Part shown: in pieces, positions 20,139-31,136 of the stretch
Layout: every line of letters begins with the position of its first letter
Position numbering within the stretch: the first letter of the stretch is position 1
Source: Phymatolithon calcareum
Lineage: Eukaryota > Rhodophyta > Florideophyceae > Hapalidiales
Direction: 5' to 3'
DNA length: 64,000 nucleotides
Assembly (NCBI GenBank): GCA_977006965.1
Contig: OZ345374.1
Location: 2,108,001-2,172,000 of the forward strand
Position numbers and translations under genes: made by a program
The notes under the pieces: generated by a model
The model's database searches: none
What the model was told of the DNA's origin: nothing
The model's input: the letters and a program-made list of their open reading frames with translations, nothing else

Positions 20139-23100
20139 GGATGATGGCTATGAGTCATCATCGGGTGCTATAGACGAGAGGCACCCCAGAATGTCATCGA
20201 TTAACACAGGTGACGTTCCGGAAATGATGTTCGATGTAAAAGTCAACGGGATGCCTGCTGTTGCGTTTGTGGATCCCAGTGCATCGGATGTCTTCATGTC
20301 TAAGGACACAGCAAACGAGTGCGGTCTGTCAATTGCGGAGACAGATCAAACAGATGTGGAACTTGGAAATGGGACTTTTATTTCAGCCTCAGGCAAAACA
20401 ACTGCACGAATTTCATTTGAGACGGCTGTTAGCTCTGAGACTTGTTACATTGTTCCCATGACGAGGACACATGAGAAGAAGCCGTACATAGTTGTTGGAC
20501 TGACATGGTTACGAAGGTACAATCCAGTAGTCGACTGGACTACAAGCAATTTGCGCATTCAGCGAGAAGACGGAAGTGTGGTCATTCTGCGCCCACGGGG
20601 GCATAGAAGAGAGACGAAGATGGCCGTCAAGAAAATGTCTCTGGAAAAGATGTGCCACATGGTGCGTAAAGGGACATGTGATTTGTACACTGTGCGGGTC
20701 GTACCATCTATAAAAGGCATGAAAGTCACTTCAGAATTTTCCAAGATAGTGCAGGAGTTCGACGACATCTTCGTCGATGAGCTACCGAATGACTTGCCCC
20801 CAAGGAGGGAGGTAGACTTCAAAATCAAATTGAAGTCCGATGTTCCACCTCCAGTGCGTCCGGTCATAAGACTCTCTACTGCCGAGCTGGAAGAACTTAA
20901 AAGACAATTGCAAACATTGTTAAACAAGGGATTAATTCGGCCTTCATCATCCCCATACGGAGCCCCAGTGTTTTTCGTGAAGAAGAAGGAGGGGGACTTA
21001 CGAATGGTGTGTGACTACAGAGCTCTCAACAGGATAACCATTGCCGACTCCAACCCAGTACCGCTCATAAGCGAAGCCTTAGATCAAGTGGCAGGCTCGT
21101 CAATTTTTTCACAAATTGACTTAATAGGGGCTTACCATCAGATGCGGATCCGGGAAGAAGACTGCGAGAAAACAGCAATAAGAACTCGTTTCGGATCTTT
21201 CGAATGGCGCGTGTTATGTTTTGGACTTACAAATGCGCCAGCGGCATTCAGTCGAATGTTATCTACTTTACTACGAGACCTCAATGGAGACTGCTTGGTA
21301 TTGTTCCTAGACGACGTCTTGGTGCATAGTAAGAGCGTGGAAGAACATAAGGCAAAACTCCGTAGGCTATTTGAAATACTACGCGAGAACAAGCTTTACG
21401 CCAAGAGAGGCAAGTGCTCCATAGCTGTTCAGGAGGTGGAATTTTTGGGCCACAAAATCAACTCGGAGGGTGTACATATGCAGCAGCGACACCTCACAGC
21501 TATCCATGATTGGCCAGCTCCCAGCTCTATCAAAGAGGTACAGCAATTTTTAGGTCTCGCAAACTACTATCGCCGGTTTGTGAAGGGATTTGCACGAATT
21601 GTACAGCCTATCTCTGATCTCGTACGGGACCATAACTTCAAATGGGAAGACAGTCAGGTCAATGCATTCAGTGACATTAAGCATGCATTGACCACAGCAC
21701 CAGTGCTGCGGCACCCAAATCCGGAAACACCCTTTATCGTTGCGACAGACGCTTCAAAGTATGCCGTAGGTGCAACTCTTGAGCAAGAAGGTCATCCTAT
21801 AGCATTTCTTTCACACAGACTCTCCAAGTCGGAAGTCAAATGGGACACAGGGGACCAGGAATTACTTGCGTTTTTGATTGCGCTACGTGAATGGCGTGTA
21901 TATTTGGCAGGAAGGAAATTCATTCTGAAGACCGATCACGAACCGATCCGATATCTGCAAACCAAGGCTCGCTTGACAGGTCGTCAAGCACGATGGCTCG
22001 ATGAGTTACAGTCCGTATCTTATGATGTGCAACATCTTCCAGGAATACAGAACGTTGTACCAGATTCCCCCAGCAGGCGACCGGACCATATACCGGCGCT
22101 GAGGGGCATGAGACTTAAGGATCCAGAATTTAAAAAGCGCATAATCGATGGTTATACAGCAGATGAGTGGTCAAAAGGACTACTGGACGTCATTCGGGAT
22201 AAAAAGAGCACAGAGAACAAGAAAGTTCTAAGATATGCACAGAACTATGACTTCAAGGATGGCTTAATATTTTGGAAGGGAACTCACGAGGTTCGAACCT
22301 ACATACCTGCAGTGGAGTCGTTGCGTACGGAACTTATTGGGGAGTTTCACGACTCTGCACACCTAGGAAAAGATAAGGTATATAATCGCCTTTCCCGCTT
22401 CGTTTATTGGCCGCATATGTTCGACGACGTGGCTAGATATGTCGCAAGCTGTAGAGACTGTCAAGGCAATAAGGTTCCAAATGAATTACCAGGTGGGGAG
22501 CTTCAACCTCACGAAATACCTGACAAATGTTGGGAGGTTATCACTACAGATTTCTTGACGGAATTGCCAACGTCGAGGCGAGGAAATGACTCCATAATAG
22601 TCATTGTGGACAAGCTTTCGAAAAGGGCAATTTTCGCACCTACGAGAAAAACTGTCACAGCCCCAGAGGTAGCACAAATTTTACAAGACATGGTTTTTTC
22701 CAAGCATTGAATCCCCGTAAGCATCATATCTGATCGGGATTCTAAGTTTACTGCAAACTATTGGCAGTGTCTCGCAGAACTTTTGAACGTGCGCTTGAAC
22801 ATGGCCAGTAAGGACCATCCTGAAACAGACGGGCAGTCAGAAATCATGGTAAAAACGGTAAGCAATATGCTCCGCAGTACCGTACAGAAAGATGCCAAAG
22901 ATTGGGATTCAGTACTTAGTCAAGTTGAGTACGAGTATAATGCATCCCGTCAAAGTAGCACTGGATTTTCTCCATTCGAAGTTGATATCGGACGAATTCC
23001 GCACAACATGGCTACAAGAAGTCTTGACCAGTGCAGCACAAAATGTCAATCTACAGTTAATTACGTAGAGAGACTGGAAAGATACCGCAAAATGGCAAAG

Positions 23101-23631
23101 GACAACCTCGCGGCAGCAAGAGCAAGACAGAAGTACTATGCCGACTTGAAGCGCCGTGACGTGTCATTCAAGAAAGGAGATCTCGTTATGCTGCGATCTC
23201 AAACCTTGAGTGCTTTTGAAAGATCTACAATACCCAGCAAGTGGAGACCAAAGTTCCTCGGACCATTTTCAGTGCTCGAAGTTCTCGGACCAGTTACATA
23301 CCGAATTGAGTTACCACCGTCTATGAAGAAGGCTCACAATGTCTTTCACGTGTCAAAACTGAAACAATACATACGACGGAACGATGACGACGGTCCATTG
23401 GATGTGGTGATAGATGCTGATGGCACAGTTGAACAAGCAGTGGAAAAGATCTTAGACAAGAAAAGAGAAGGAAGACAAGTTTACTACCTTACATTGATCC
23501 ACGGAGATCCTGACACAGAAGCAGTATGGCTCTCCAAAAAGGATCTTAAACACTGCAAGGAATTAATCAAGGAGTACGAGGAGTCGACGAGGGCGTCGAA
23601 GTCAAAAAGAAGGGCGAATGTAACAGAGTGA
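20100..23631 (+). pseudogene. Pol of gypsy-1 (PR-RT-RNaseH-IN-chromodomain) with internal stop
   Basis: The frame is open from at least 19858 and continues beyond gag in +1. In order: a protease region whose active site reads D-P-S (codons 20272-20280) instead of D-[ST]-G; RT with F-L-D-D at 21304-21315; RNase H (VATDASKYAVGATL, TDHEP); integrase H-H-C-C finger (FHDSAHLGK to CRDCQ); and the integrase core. A TGA at 22708-22710 interrupts the core just before the second catalytic aspartate (SDRDSKF), at a place where relatives have glycine. The same frame then runs from 22711 through TDGQSE with the catalytic glutamate to a chromodomain-like end (AVEKILDKKREGRQVYYL) and stops inside the 3' LTR. 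Autonomous function is doubtful. Confidence 0.85.
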
Positions 23632-23904
23632 GTCTGTTACTGTACAACCGTAGTAGTTATGGGCGTCCATTATTGCCTGTCCATTATTCAAACTAGCGGG
23701 TGTTAGATTTCATGGCATATCTAATTCATTATTAGTTAAGCGGACGCAAAGGGAAATGTAGCGTCTCAGGAATTAGAATATATGCAGCGCTAGGTTAGCA
23801 ACCTTCGGAGTCTCGGACAGGACAGAGGCTCGAAGAATCAACTCAAGTCACAACGAGTAAACACTGTGTTACTGTTAAAGACCAACACTCGCGCCTTTGT
23901 TACA
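23619..23904 (+). repeat. 3' LTR of gypsy-1 (286 bp)
   Basis: Same length and, by eye, the same sequence as 18854-19139. The pol frame ends 13 bp inside it. GAGAG follows at 23905-23909. Confidence 0.92.
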
Positions 23905-24672
23905 GAGAGGGAACAGCACTGAAAAGAACATCAGGCTCTTCAAAGGCTTTATCAGGCCAGTGTATGACTACGCTGTGTACATAACACCTGATACCATCCG
24001 CATACCGACAGCAGCAGTGCAAATACAGAAGGAAAAGGCAACGACACTGTTCGGTAAGTGGGCAGCGCGGCATGAGAGAAGTCTAATGAAGCTCTGTCAA
24101 ATAGAACCATGAGAGTTCCGCCGCCAGCGCCCACTCTAAAAGTTAAGACGAAGATTGGGCAAGGAAGTAGAAGAGACCGATGATGCCGGGACAGAGCTCG
24201 AACTCGAAACACTTGACTGCATTCGAGAAGCGAACACAGCAGTTGACCCTCAAGATAAACCTAGCCTCCAACGAGTCTGGGAGAAACAAGAAGAACGCCG
24301 CGCAAGAAAAATGTCGTTTTCTTAGAAGGGTCTACCGCACCAGGCAGTGAGGGTGAAAGAAAGCAGACAATAAATTCTTTGCGCAAGATGGTTTTAGGCC
24401 ACTTCACTAGGAATCTAACGAAGCTGATTGAAGAAATGGGTAGTCAAGGAGCATGTGCAATTAGAACACTCAGCAGAACCTTGAAGAAGCCTACATGGAC
24501 CCCTACCGAAGAGAGCGAAGTGGCGCGAGCCACTGCCGTGTTATTATGCAATTCTGAATTTGGTACCTGACAACTCTCGATGCTAGTATAAAGCTATTAG
24601 AAAGGTACTGACTTTCCTCAAACTTGACTTGTTAGGACATATGGCACCTTCTCAATAAATCCTCTTAATTAC
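23905..24672 (+). mobile_element. LINE-A, 3' part, resumed after gypsy-1
   Basis: The frame 23897-24112 (RLFKGFIRPVYDYAVY) continues the post-RT thumb of the LINE interrupted at 18853. A later block (24379-24550) holds the conserved C-terminal pattern KLIEEMGSQGA and KPTWTPTEE. The 3' UTR and terminal TTAATTAC match the other LINE-A ends. The next bases, AAG, directly precede the LTR of gypsy-2. Confidence 0.8.
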
Positions 24673-24675
24673 AAG

Positions 24676-25173
24676 TGTGACGCCTCGCGGGTCAGCACGA
24701 TCGAAGCGCTAGCGGTGAGGGGAAAACGATTTCCAGCCGAGGAGCTGGAAAGGAAAATATTGGCGATGTCGCAAAGGGAGCTGTGCTGCTCTCGCTAGTG
24801 CGATGCCTTTTTTGTTCTACCTGCAAGCCGCGCCTCTCCTAAGTACGTCTACTCTGTGGGGCGCGCAGTCAGCTTGCTCAGGGAGCGAGGCAACCCATCG
24901 GCGCGATGACTCGTCCCTCGGACGAGAGATCATCTAGCAGCTTCGATGAGCACATGTCATAAAGTACTCTAACATTAGCGCGGTAATGTAACCGGCGCAG
25001 GGTAGTGAGAAACTATGGTATACGTAAATGGCGCTCGCACGACCACGGGTCGGAGCGCCTCATCTTGCGGAACGTGTAGATCGAAAACTCTAACACATGC
25101 GCACAGTACTATTAATCGCCACACGGCGATTAACGCATTACAGAAAATGAAGGCTAAGGCTTAGCGCGTTACA
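24676..25173 (-). repeat. 3' LTR of gypsy-2 (498 bp)
   Basis: On the plus strand it begins TGTGACGC and ends GCGTTACA, an imperfect 8-bp terminal inverted repeat. The polyprotein frame ends 36 bp inside it. Confidence 0.92.
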
Positions 25174-28100
25174 GGGCCCCATGAAGGAGGTCGAAGACCA
25201 TCTTCTTGCTTTGGCGATAAGAACCTTGGCCGAATTTTTCAGTTTGCGCTGGCCTGAGGAACGTAGAAAACGCTCCAAAACATCAGGCACATCTTCGTGA
25301 ACTTGAATCAAGGGCTCCCAAGTCAGGTCGACTTTATCAGGCAATCCGTCCCACTCCACCTCGATCTCGAGGGAGTCGATGCCCTGACGAATACGGCGGA
25401 GCCTTCTCACAGATTCATAAGTGCGCTCCGAGTGTTCTGCCAATTTTAACAACTCTGGATCAATCTCCTTGCCATCCATGTCCGCCCGGTAGAGAATCAG
25501 ACGACGAGCGTGCACGACTTCCTTCTTTCCTTTCAAAAGATCCTGGACCTCGTAAACGTGAGGGGATCGCAGAGAAACGACGCGGCGAGGACCGCGCCAC
25601 AGAAAATGAAGTTTGTGGCCCTTCTTCTGGGCCCGACGCACTAAAACGAAAGAGCCGACCTCGAAATCAATATCCACTACGCGCGTCCGAGCGTTATGTG
25701 CGACGATCCTCTTCTTGCGTGCAGAGTCAATACGGTCAGAAACGTCACGGTGCATGCCCTCGAGTGCGCTTTGCATAGCATCGATATCCATCAGTCGTTG
25801 CGCCTGGAGGAGTTCGCCTTCTACCGCTGTCGGAAACTTGTCCATGGGAAGCGCACGCAAGAGTGGTCGAGTAGGGCGCATTCCAGTAAACACCTCCAGT
25901 GGAGACCGGTAGACGCGGCTCTTCTCCTTGTTCCGCAGTCCGAGCCTCCGCAGAGGAGAGTGGTTGAGTACGCTCTGCATGCAATTGAGTACAGCAGGCC
26001 AATCTTGAGGGGCAAGACCCCATTCGGATAAAAATGCGCGGCAAACTCGTTTGACCTCCCGACACACACGCTCAACAGAACCGTTTGCCCAAGGGCTATA
26101 AGCCGTAGTAAAGTGATGGGAAATACCGAACTCTTTTCGCAGTTCCAGGATCAATTCGTTCTTAAAATGGGAGCCCTGGTCAGTAACTAACCAGTCCATT
26201 GTCCCAAAAGTGGATACCCATTTCGCCAAAACGGTCGCGGTAGCTTCGCTGTCGGCGCTGGTGCATGGCCACAACCACGAGTACGATGATAAGTCGTCGC
26301 GGACAATAAGAACATATTTGAAATGCTCTGTACTATCGCCCATGTAAAGGAAATCGCAATGTACGACTTCGTTCGGCTTACTGCCGTGAAGAGCAGTGCC
26401 CAGCGGGCGCGGTACGACTTCGCCGGTGCGCGTCACTAGACAGTGTAGGCATTGCTTGACGAACTCGTCAACAGATGATGACAGCTGAGACCATGTAAAA
26501 TTTTCGCGTATCACGCTCTCCGTCGCGTCCTTTCCGCGGTGACCCATCAGACTGCAGTGTGATACGACCATAATTTTGAGTTGAAGGTCTACATCGCTAT
26601 CCGGAATCCATATGCAGTTATCTTTGCGCATAATCCCGTCTGCTCCGAGAGTGCAACCGGCACATGTTCCTTCAGCCCGCCGTTGCGCGTCGACTATAGC
26701 GGCCGCGCAGGGCCAAACAAAATCATCGCTCACTGGTGACGGCACGATCTGTGCCGCGGCTCGGGTGAATCGACAGAGCGTTCCCAGACGCTTCTTATCC
26801 GCTCTGTAACCACGCAGCCATCTGGTCAGGATATCGGCGAAGATATTGTCCTTTCCGTCCACATGCTCGATTGAATACGCAAAACGCGAGAGGAAAAGCG
26901 CCCAGCGCTGAACTTTCGATACTATGTGGCGGCCCAGTGCCGGCTCCATGGATAGTGGTGAGAAGACGAAGAGTAAATTGCGGTGATCAGTGATCACATG
27001 CACTGGCTGGTCCCCAAGAAACATGTAGTCTAGCTTGTCAAAGACTTGGAAAATGGCGAAGGCTTCTTTTTCGTATGTTGACCAGCCCAGCTCGGCACCT
27101 TTGAAGGCGGCGCCGAGAAATGCCATCGGTTCATGCTTCTGTTCCTTGACGGGTGCAGATAACATACACGGATCGGTTTGCGTTACGACTGCGGACCAGA
27201 ACTGGTCGGACGCGTCGGTGTAAACACAAATGGTTTTTCTGGTGTCCGGGTATGACAGAGTAGTTGCGTTGAGTAGGATGCCTTGTAGTGTTTTAAACGC
27301 AGTGTCATGTTCAGGGCCCCAAGACAGTGTGCTCAACGCAATGTTCTTCACGGAGCGCTTGGTGCGCCTGCCAGCCTTCGCATAGGCCCGCTCCAACAAT
27401 TCGTTGAGTGGCGCAATTGTTTCCGCAAAAGCCGGGATGCCGATGGACATCCATCGGCAGCAGTGAATGAGCTCGCAGAGCTCACCAGCGGTGGCAGGAG
27501 GGTGAATGTCTTCTAGGCCACTGAGCCTGGACGGGTCCATCTTGACGCCGTCCCCGGTGATGATCCGGCCGCACCATCGCACCGTGTGGGTAAAAAACTG
27601 GCACTTTCGTGCCGATAGAAAAAGTCCGAACTTTTCGCAGATTTCAAAAAATTTCTCGAGCAAGCCGAGGATTTCGGCTTCGGTTTTAGCGTGTAGATTA
27701 AAATCGTCCAACCACGCTTTTAAATTGGCGCGAAGTGATGCAAAGAGAGGCTCTACAGTGGACTGAAAATGCGCGGCTGCATTAGTAAGTCCCTGGAGCA
27801 CGCGCGTGCTGGAGTACACTCCATTCGGCGTAACGATGCCACACGCGTCTTGGGATTCAGGAGCTACGGGCAGCTGCCAGTAGCCGGAGACGAAATCCAG
27901 TACAGCAAATACCTTGGAGGATTTAAAATCAAACACCTCACTATCAATGTGAGGCATAGGCCATGACTTCTTCACCGTGGCCGAATTCAGCGGCCTCAAA
28001 TCTATGGCCATCCTGAACCTCTCTCGAGAGGTTTTGGGTACCAAGAGAGGGGCAGATTGCCAAGAAGCGTTCGGGTTGGGGCGGATAAAGCCCATTTGTA

Positions 28101-30027
28101 AGAGTTCCTCGGTGTATCGATTGAGAAATGCCCGTTGCCCAGCATGATAACGTCGAGCTTTTGCCCGGACAGGGCGCGCACTCGGAATTAGATCGATCTT
28201 CATTGGGGGAACTTTCGCTGGCTCTGTTTTGCCCAATCGCAGGCGAAATATGCTTCGGAACCGGAACAGAAGAAGACTTTGAAGCTTCGCAGCCCCTTTT
28301 TCTGATAGTCCATTGCACTTAGCATTCTGAACTGCAAGTTTGAGTGCGGTGTCGACCTCATTAGGGTCGTCTTCGCCGAGGTCTACGTACACGTTAGACT
28401 CCTCTAGGCAATCTTCTTCTGCACCCCCTTCACTGTGGAATATTCCTGCGTCCCGTAGGAGCTGTGCGATGGAGCCTGACTTCGGCTCTGTGTTGTTCTC
28501 TACCTCGGAGGGAAGGAGAGTCGAAACATCCACCTCTCCGCCGAAACGATCGCATGCGGCAGCAATTAAATGTTTTGTCTGAATACCCAAGGCCTCCAGC
28601 AATGGACGGCCAATAAGGGCATGCTGCATTTCGGTGTCACTGACGGCCCACTCGACGCAGCGTAGTACGAGAGTGGTACCGTGTCGTATGCGTAGTTCAA
28701 CATCTGTAGTCATCAGTTTTTCGCAAGTGATTTGAGGTGCAGTCTCACTAGCTTGATTGAAAAACCGGGGCGCTTCAAGGTTGACGACCTTGACGATTGG
28801 GGACGCCTTTTGAATTGCATGAAATAGCTTGGGGGGGATTACATTAACATCTGCCCCTCCATCAGCCATGACCACTGACTCAATAGCGCCTTTGCAAAAC
28901 GTGGCAGTGAAGAGAGTAGAGTGGTTGTCGAAAGCGTCTGCACCCAGGCGCATCAACTTTCCGCCTTTTCCATTGCCGCCAGTTTTAAATCTTCCAGCGC
29001 GCTGCTTCCTCTTATGGTACTCCTCGATGAGAACCTTTTTCTTATGCTCGGGAGTATCCTTGCAATCTTTTAAGAAGTGTTTCATCTTACAATCGGGGTT
29101 TAGACACGAGGGTAGCGTCTTCTTCGTTGCTGGGGGCGCTGTGTCACCGGAGTCATTACCGGAGTCAGTCACCCGAGCGGACTCGCCGCGCTTTCTGCCA
29201 CGGCGAATTCGGTACCTCCCCCGACGGGTCCTTCGGCTCCCACCACCTCTGGGGGCGGCACGACGCTCGTTTTCATCGGTGTCTGATGACTCGCTATCGA
29301 ATCCAGGCTTGGCCTTCACGTAGACGTCTGCGTCCTCTATAGCCTTTGCCCGAGTGACGACCTCTTCCATAAACTTCTGAAAGTCCTTTCGGTGGAGGCC
29401 CTCATGTTTGCGTGAACGAACGACGAGTTTCATTTTGTCTTTGAGGGCGGACGGCTTGAGACGGTCCATCATGTGTCCGATAGCAATGTGTGGGCGCTTC
29501 TCGGGAATGTCCGCGTAGCCATAGGTTTCCAACTTCTTTTCATATTCGGAAACGAGAGACCAAACTCGAGTCTCTTCGTCTTTGATGAGCATGTCCATGC
29601 GGACGCTTTTTACGACTTTGTCCAAGACGTCGAGCTTGGCGTCATCAAAATCCACCTTAGAGCGCTCCTCCACACATAATTTCAACTGAGCCTCAGTAAC
29701 GGAGGTCCATGTGTCACACGTGACCCATTTTGCCCGCCAAATAGTCTTCAACTGAAAGTCATCCAAAGAATTACGGTAGGAAGTAGCCGTTATGTTTACG
29801 CCGGGTTCCTTATTCTTGTCATTAATCTTGTTCTCATATACCTGGCGTTTCTTTTTGAATTCGACGAAAGCGGTGGTCATTAACCCTTGTAGACGAGGTG
29901 CTTCTAGAGTTTCGGCAATTGTTTGACGAACAACGTCCGTATTATTGGAGTTACCACTGCCGGAGGCAGAAGCAGCAGCTGCACCCGAGCGGGTGCTGCG
30001 TCCTTCATTCGTTCTTCCGTTCGCCAT
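25138..30027 (-). CDS. Gag-pol polyprotein of gypsy-2, 1629 residues
   Basis: A single frame without frameshift. N-terminal gag-like helical region (about 30-240), a basic R/G-rich stretch (260-283), a C-x4-C-x3-H-x4-C knuckle (308-322), protease with active site D-G-G (389-391), RT (about 640-840) with W-L-D-D at 772-775, RNase H (about 930-1070, VYTDAS and TDHRN), integrase finger H1157, H1163, C1193, C1196, and core D1225, D1283, E1319 (the last two 36 apart, the classic spacing). The C-terminus has a chromodomain-like segment (1537-1590, IEVEWDGLP and LTWEP) that in this family targets insertion to chromatin. Gag and pol share one frame, so processing must rest on proteolysis. The first methionine after the 5' LTR is taken as start. 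Confidence 0.92.
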   Translation of the reverse strand: MANGRTNEGRSTRSGAAAASASGSGNSNNTDVVRQTIAETLEAPRLQGLMTTAFVEFKKKRQVYENKINDKNKEPGVNITATSYRNSLDDFQLKTIWRAKWVTCDTWTSVTEAQLKLCVEERSKVDFDDAKLDVLDKVVKSVRMDMLIKDEETRVWSLVSEYEKKLETYGYADIPEKRPHIAIGHMMDRLKPSALKDKMKLVVRSRKHEGLHRKDFQKFMEEVVTRAKAIEDADVYVKAKPGFDSESSDTDENERRAAPRGGGSRRTRRGRYRIRRGRKRGESARVTDSGNDSGDTAPPATKKTLPSCLNPDCKMKHFLKDCKDTPEHKKKVLIEEYHKRKQRAGRFKTGGNGKGGKLMRLGADAFDNHSTLFTATFCKGAIESVVMADGGADVNVIPPKLFHAIQKASPIVKVVNLEAPRFFNQASETAPQITCEKLMTTDVELRIRHGTTLVLRCVEWAVSDTEMQHALIGRPLLEALGIQTKHLIAAACDRFGGEVDVSTLLPSEVENNTEPKSGSIAQLLRDAGIFHSEGGAEEDCLEESNVYVDLGEDDPNEVDTALKLAVQNAKCNGLSEKGAAKLQSLLLFRFRSIFRLRLGKTEPAKVPPMKIDLIPSARPVRAKARRYHAGQRAFLNRYTEELLQMGFIRPNPNASWQSAPLLVPKTSRERFRMAIDLRPLNSATVKKSWPMPHIDSEVFDFKSSKVFAVLDFVSGYWQLPVAPESQDACGIVTPNGVYSSTRVLQGLTNAAAHFQSTVEPLFASLRANLKAWLDDFNLHAKTEAEILGLLEKFFEICEKFGLFLSARKCQFFTHTVRWCGRIITGDGVKMDPSRLSGLEDIHPPATAGELCELIHCCRWMSIGIPAFAETIAPLNELLERAYAKAGRRTKRSVKNIALSTLSWGPEHDTAFKTLQGILLNATTLSYPDTRKTICVYTDASDQFWSAVVTQTDPCMLSAPVKEQKHEPMAFLGAAFKGAELGWSTYEKEAFAIFQVFDKLDYMFLGDQPVHVITDHRNLLFVFSPLSMEPALGRHIVSKVQRWALFLSRFAYSIEHVDGKDNIFADILTRWLRGYRADKKRLGTLCRFTRAAAQIVPSPVSDDFVWPCAAAIVDAQRRAEGTCAGCTLGADGIMRKDNCIWIPDSDVDLQLKIMVVSHCSLMGHRGKDATESVIRENFTWSQLSSSVDEFVKQCLHCLVTRTGEVVPRPLGTALHGSKPNEVVHCDFLYMGDSTEHFKYVLIVRDDLSSYSWLWPCTSADSEATATVLAKWVSTFGTMDWLVTDQGSHFKNELILELRKEFGISHHFTTAYSPWANGSVERVCREVKRVCRAFLSEWGLAPQDWPAVLNCMQSVLNHSPLRRLGLRNKEKSRVYRSPLEVFTGMRPTRPLLRALPMDKFPTAVEGELLQAQRLMDIDAMQSALEGMHRDVSDRIDSARKKRIVAHNARTRVVDIDFEVGSFVLVRRAQKKGHKLHFLWRGPRRVVSLRSPHVYEVQDLLKGKKEVVHARRLILYRADMDGKEIDPELLKLAEHSERTYESVRRLRRIRQGIDSLEIEVEWDGLPDKVDLTWEPLIQVHEDVPDVLERFLRSSGQRKLKNSAKVLIAKARRWSSTSFMGPCNALSLSLHFL

Positions 30028-30072
30028 GTCTACGAATCGTACTCCCGCAAAGTTAAATCGCGAAGTAATTAC

Positions 30073-30570
30073 TGTGACGCCTCGCGGGTCAGCACGATCG
30101 AAGCGCTAGCGGTGAGGGGAAAACGATTTCCAGCCGAGGAGCTGGAAAGGAAAATATTGGCGATGTCGCAAAGGGAGCTGTGCTGCTCTCGCTAGTGCGA
30201 TGCCTTTTTTGTTCTACCTGCAAGCCGCGCCTCTCCTAAGTACGTCTACTCTGTGGGGCGCGCAGTCAGCTTGCTCAGGGAGCGAGGCAACCCATCGGCG
30301 CGATGACTCGTCCCTCGGACGAGAGATCATCTAGCAGCTTCGATGAGCACATGTCATAAAGTACTCTAACATTAGCGCGGTAATGTAACCGGCGCAGGGT
30401 AGTGAGAAACTATGGTATACGTAAATGGCGCTCGCACGACCACGGGTCGGAGCGCCTCATCTTGCGGAACGTGTAGATCGAAAACTCTAACACATGCGCA
30501 CAGTACTATTAATCGCCACACGGCGATTAACGCATTACAGAAAATGAAGGCTAAGGCTTAGCGCGTTACA
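30073..30570 (-). repeat. 5' LTR of gypsy-2 (498 bp)
   Basis: By eye identical to 24676-25173. On the coding (minus) strand it precedes the polyprotein start by 45 bp. Confidence 0.92.
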
Positions 30571-30591
30571 CAAGCCTGTCGATATCTATAG

Positions 30592-31125
30592 AACCATGGG
30601 CGTTCCGCCGACAGCACCTGCTCTCAAAGCTAACGCGAAGGCTTAGGAAGGTTATGGGTGAGACACACGACGCTGGGGCTGAGCTGGAACTCGAGACGCT
30701 GGACCCCAACGGATATCCAAGACAGGGGTGCCCGCCGACTAATCTAGGAACAACAAGAAGCACGCCATGATAGGAACATTAAATTTTCCAAGAATGGTCT
30801 ACCGCACGAACCAGAGAGGATGAAAGAAAGCAGGCACAGAATTTCTGCGCAAGATGGTTTGTAGGTCACTTTTCAAGAGATCAGCCGAAGTTAATAGAAG
30901 AAATGGGCAGTCATGGAGCACGGGCAGTTAGAACACTCAAGAGCATCCTGAGAAAGCCAAAATGGACCCCTACAGAGGAGACCAACGTGGTCCGAGCCAT
31001 TGACGCGATACTAAGTAATTCTGATTAAGGATCCGAAATTTCGAGTGCATTAGAGTGCTAAAAAAGGTGCTGACTTTCCTCACGTTGGGACACATGGTAC
31101 CTTCTCAATAAATCCACTCAATTAC
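30592..31125 (+). mobile_element. 5'-truncated LINE-A copy with 11-bp target duplication
   Basis: Exact duplications GATATCTATAG lie at 30581-30591 and 31126-31136. The 534-bp insert parallels 24105-24672: GAACCATGGGCGTTCCGCCG at the start, a KLIEEMGSHGA-like C-terminal remnant, then the 3' UTR ending TTCTCAATAAATCCACTC and AATTAC. The ORF remnant is broken. Confidence 0.85.
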
Positions 31126-31136
31126 GATATCTATAG

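Larger units (their letters stand above)
18854..23904 (+). mobile_element. Ty3/gypsy chromovirus-type LTR retrotransposon (gypsy-1)
   Basis: A 5051-bp element bounded by 286-bp LTRs that appear identical base for base, with a 5-bp target duplication GAGAG (18849-18853 and 23905-23909). The order gag, protease, RT, RNase H, integrase, chromodomain is that of chromoviruses. Identical LTRs mean insertion was recent relative to the substitution rate. The coding part nevertheless has a stop in integrase and unusual residues in two conserved sites (see the gag and pol entries). A primer-site candidate TGGTAGCACC begins at 19142, two bases after the LTR. A purine-rich AAAAAGAAGGGCGAA precedes the 3' LTR. 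Confidence 0.9.
24676..30570 (-). mobile_element. Intact Ty3/gypsy-type LTR retrotransposon with chromodomain (gypsy-2)
   Basis: A 5895-bp element with 498-bp LTRs that appear identical, a 4-bp target duplication CAAG (24672-24675 and 30571-30574) and one uninterrupted gag-pol frame on the minus strand. All catalytic domains have plausible active sites, so this copy may still be competent. The sequence right after the 5' LTR on the coding strand (GTAATTACTTCGCGATTTAA) contains no TGG, so the primer arrangement is not the usual tRNA 3'-CCA type. It inserted at the last base of the LINE-A 3' end. Confidence 0.92.

Noticed and set aside
25613-29323. Several plus-strand frames of up to 164 codons
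   Set aside because: All lie antisense to the gypsy-2 polyprotein and are its shadows.
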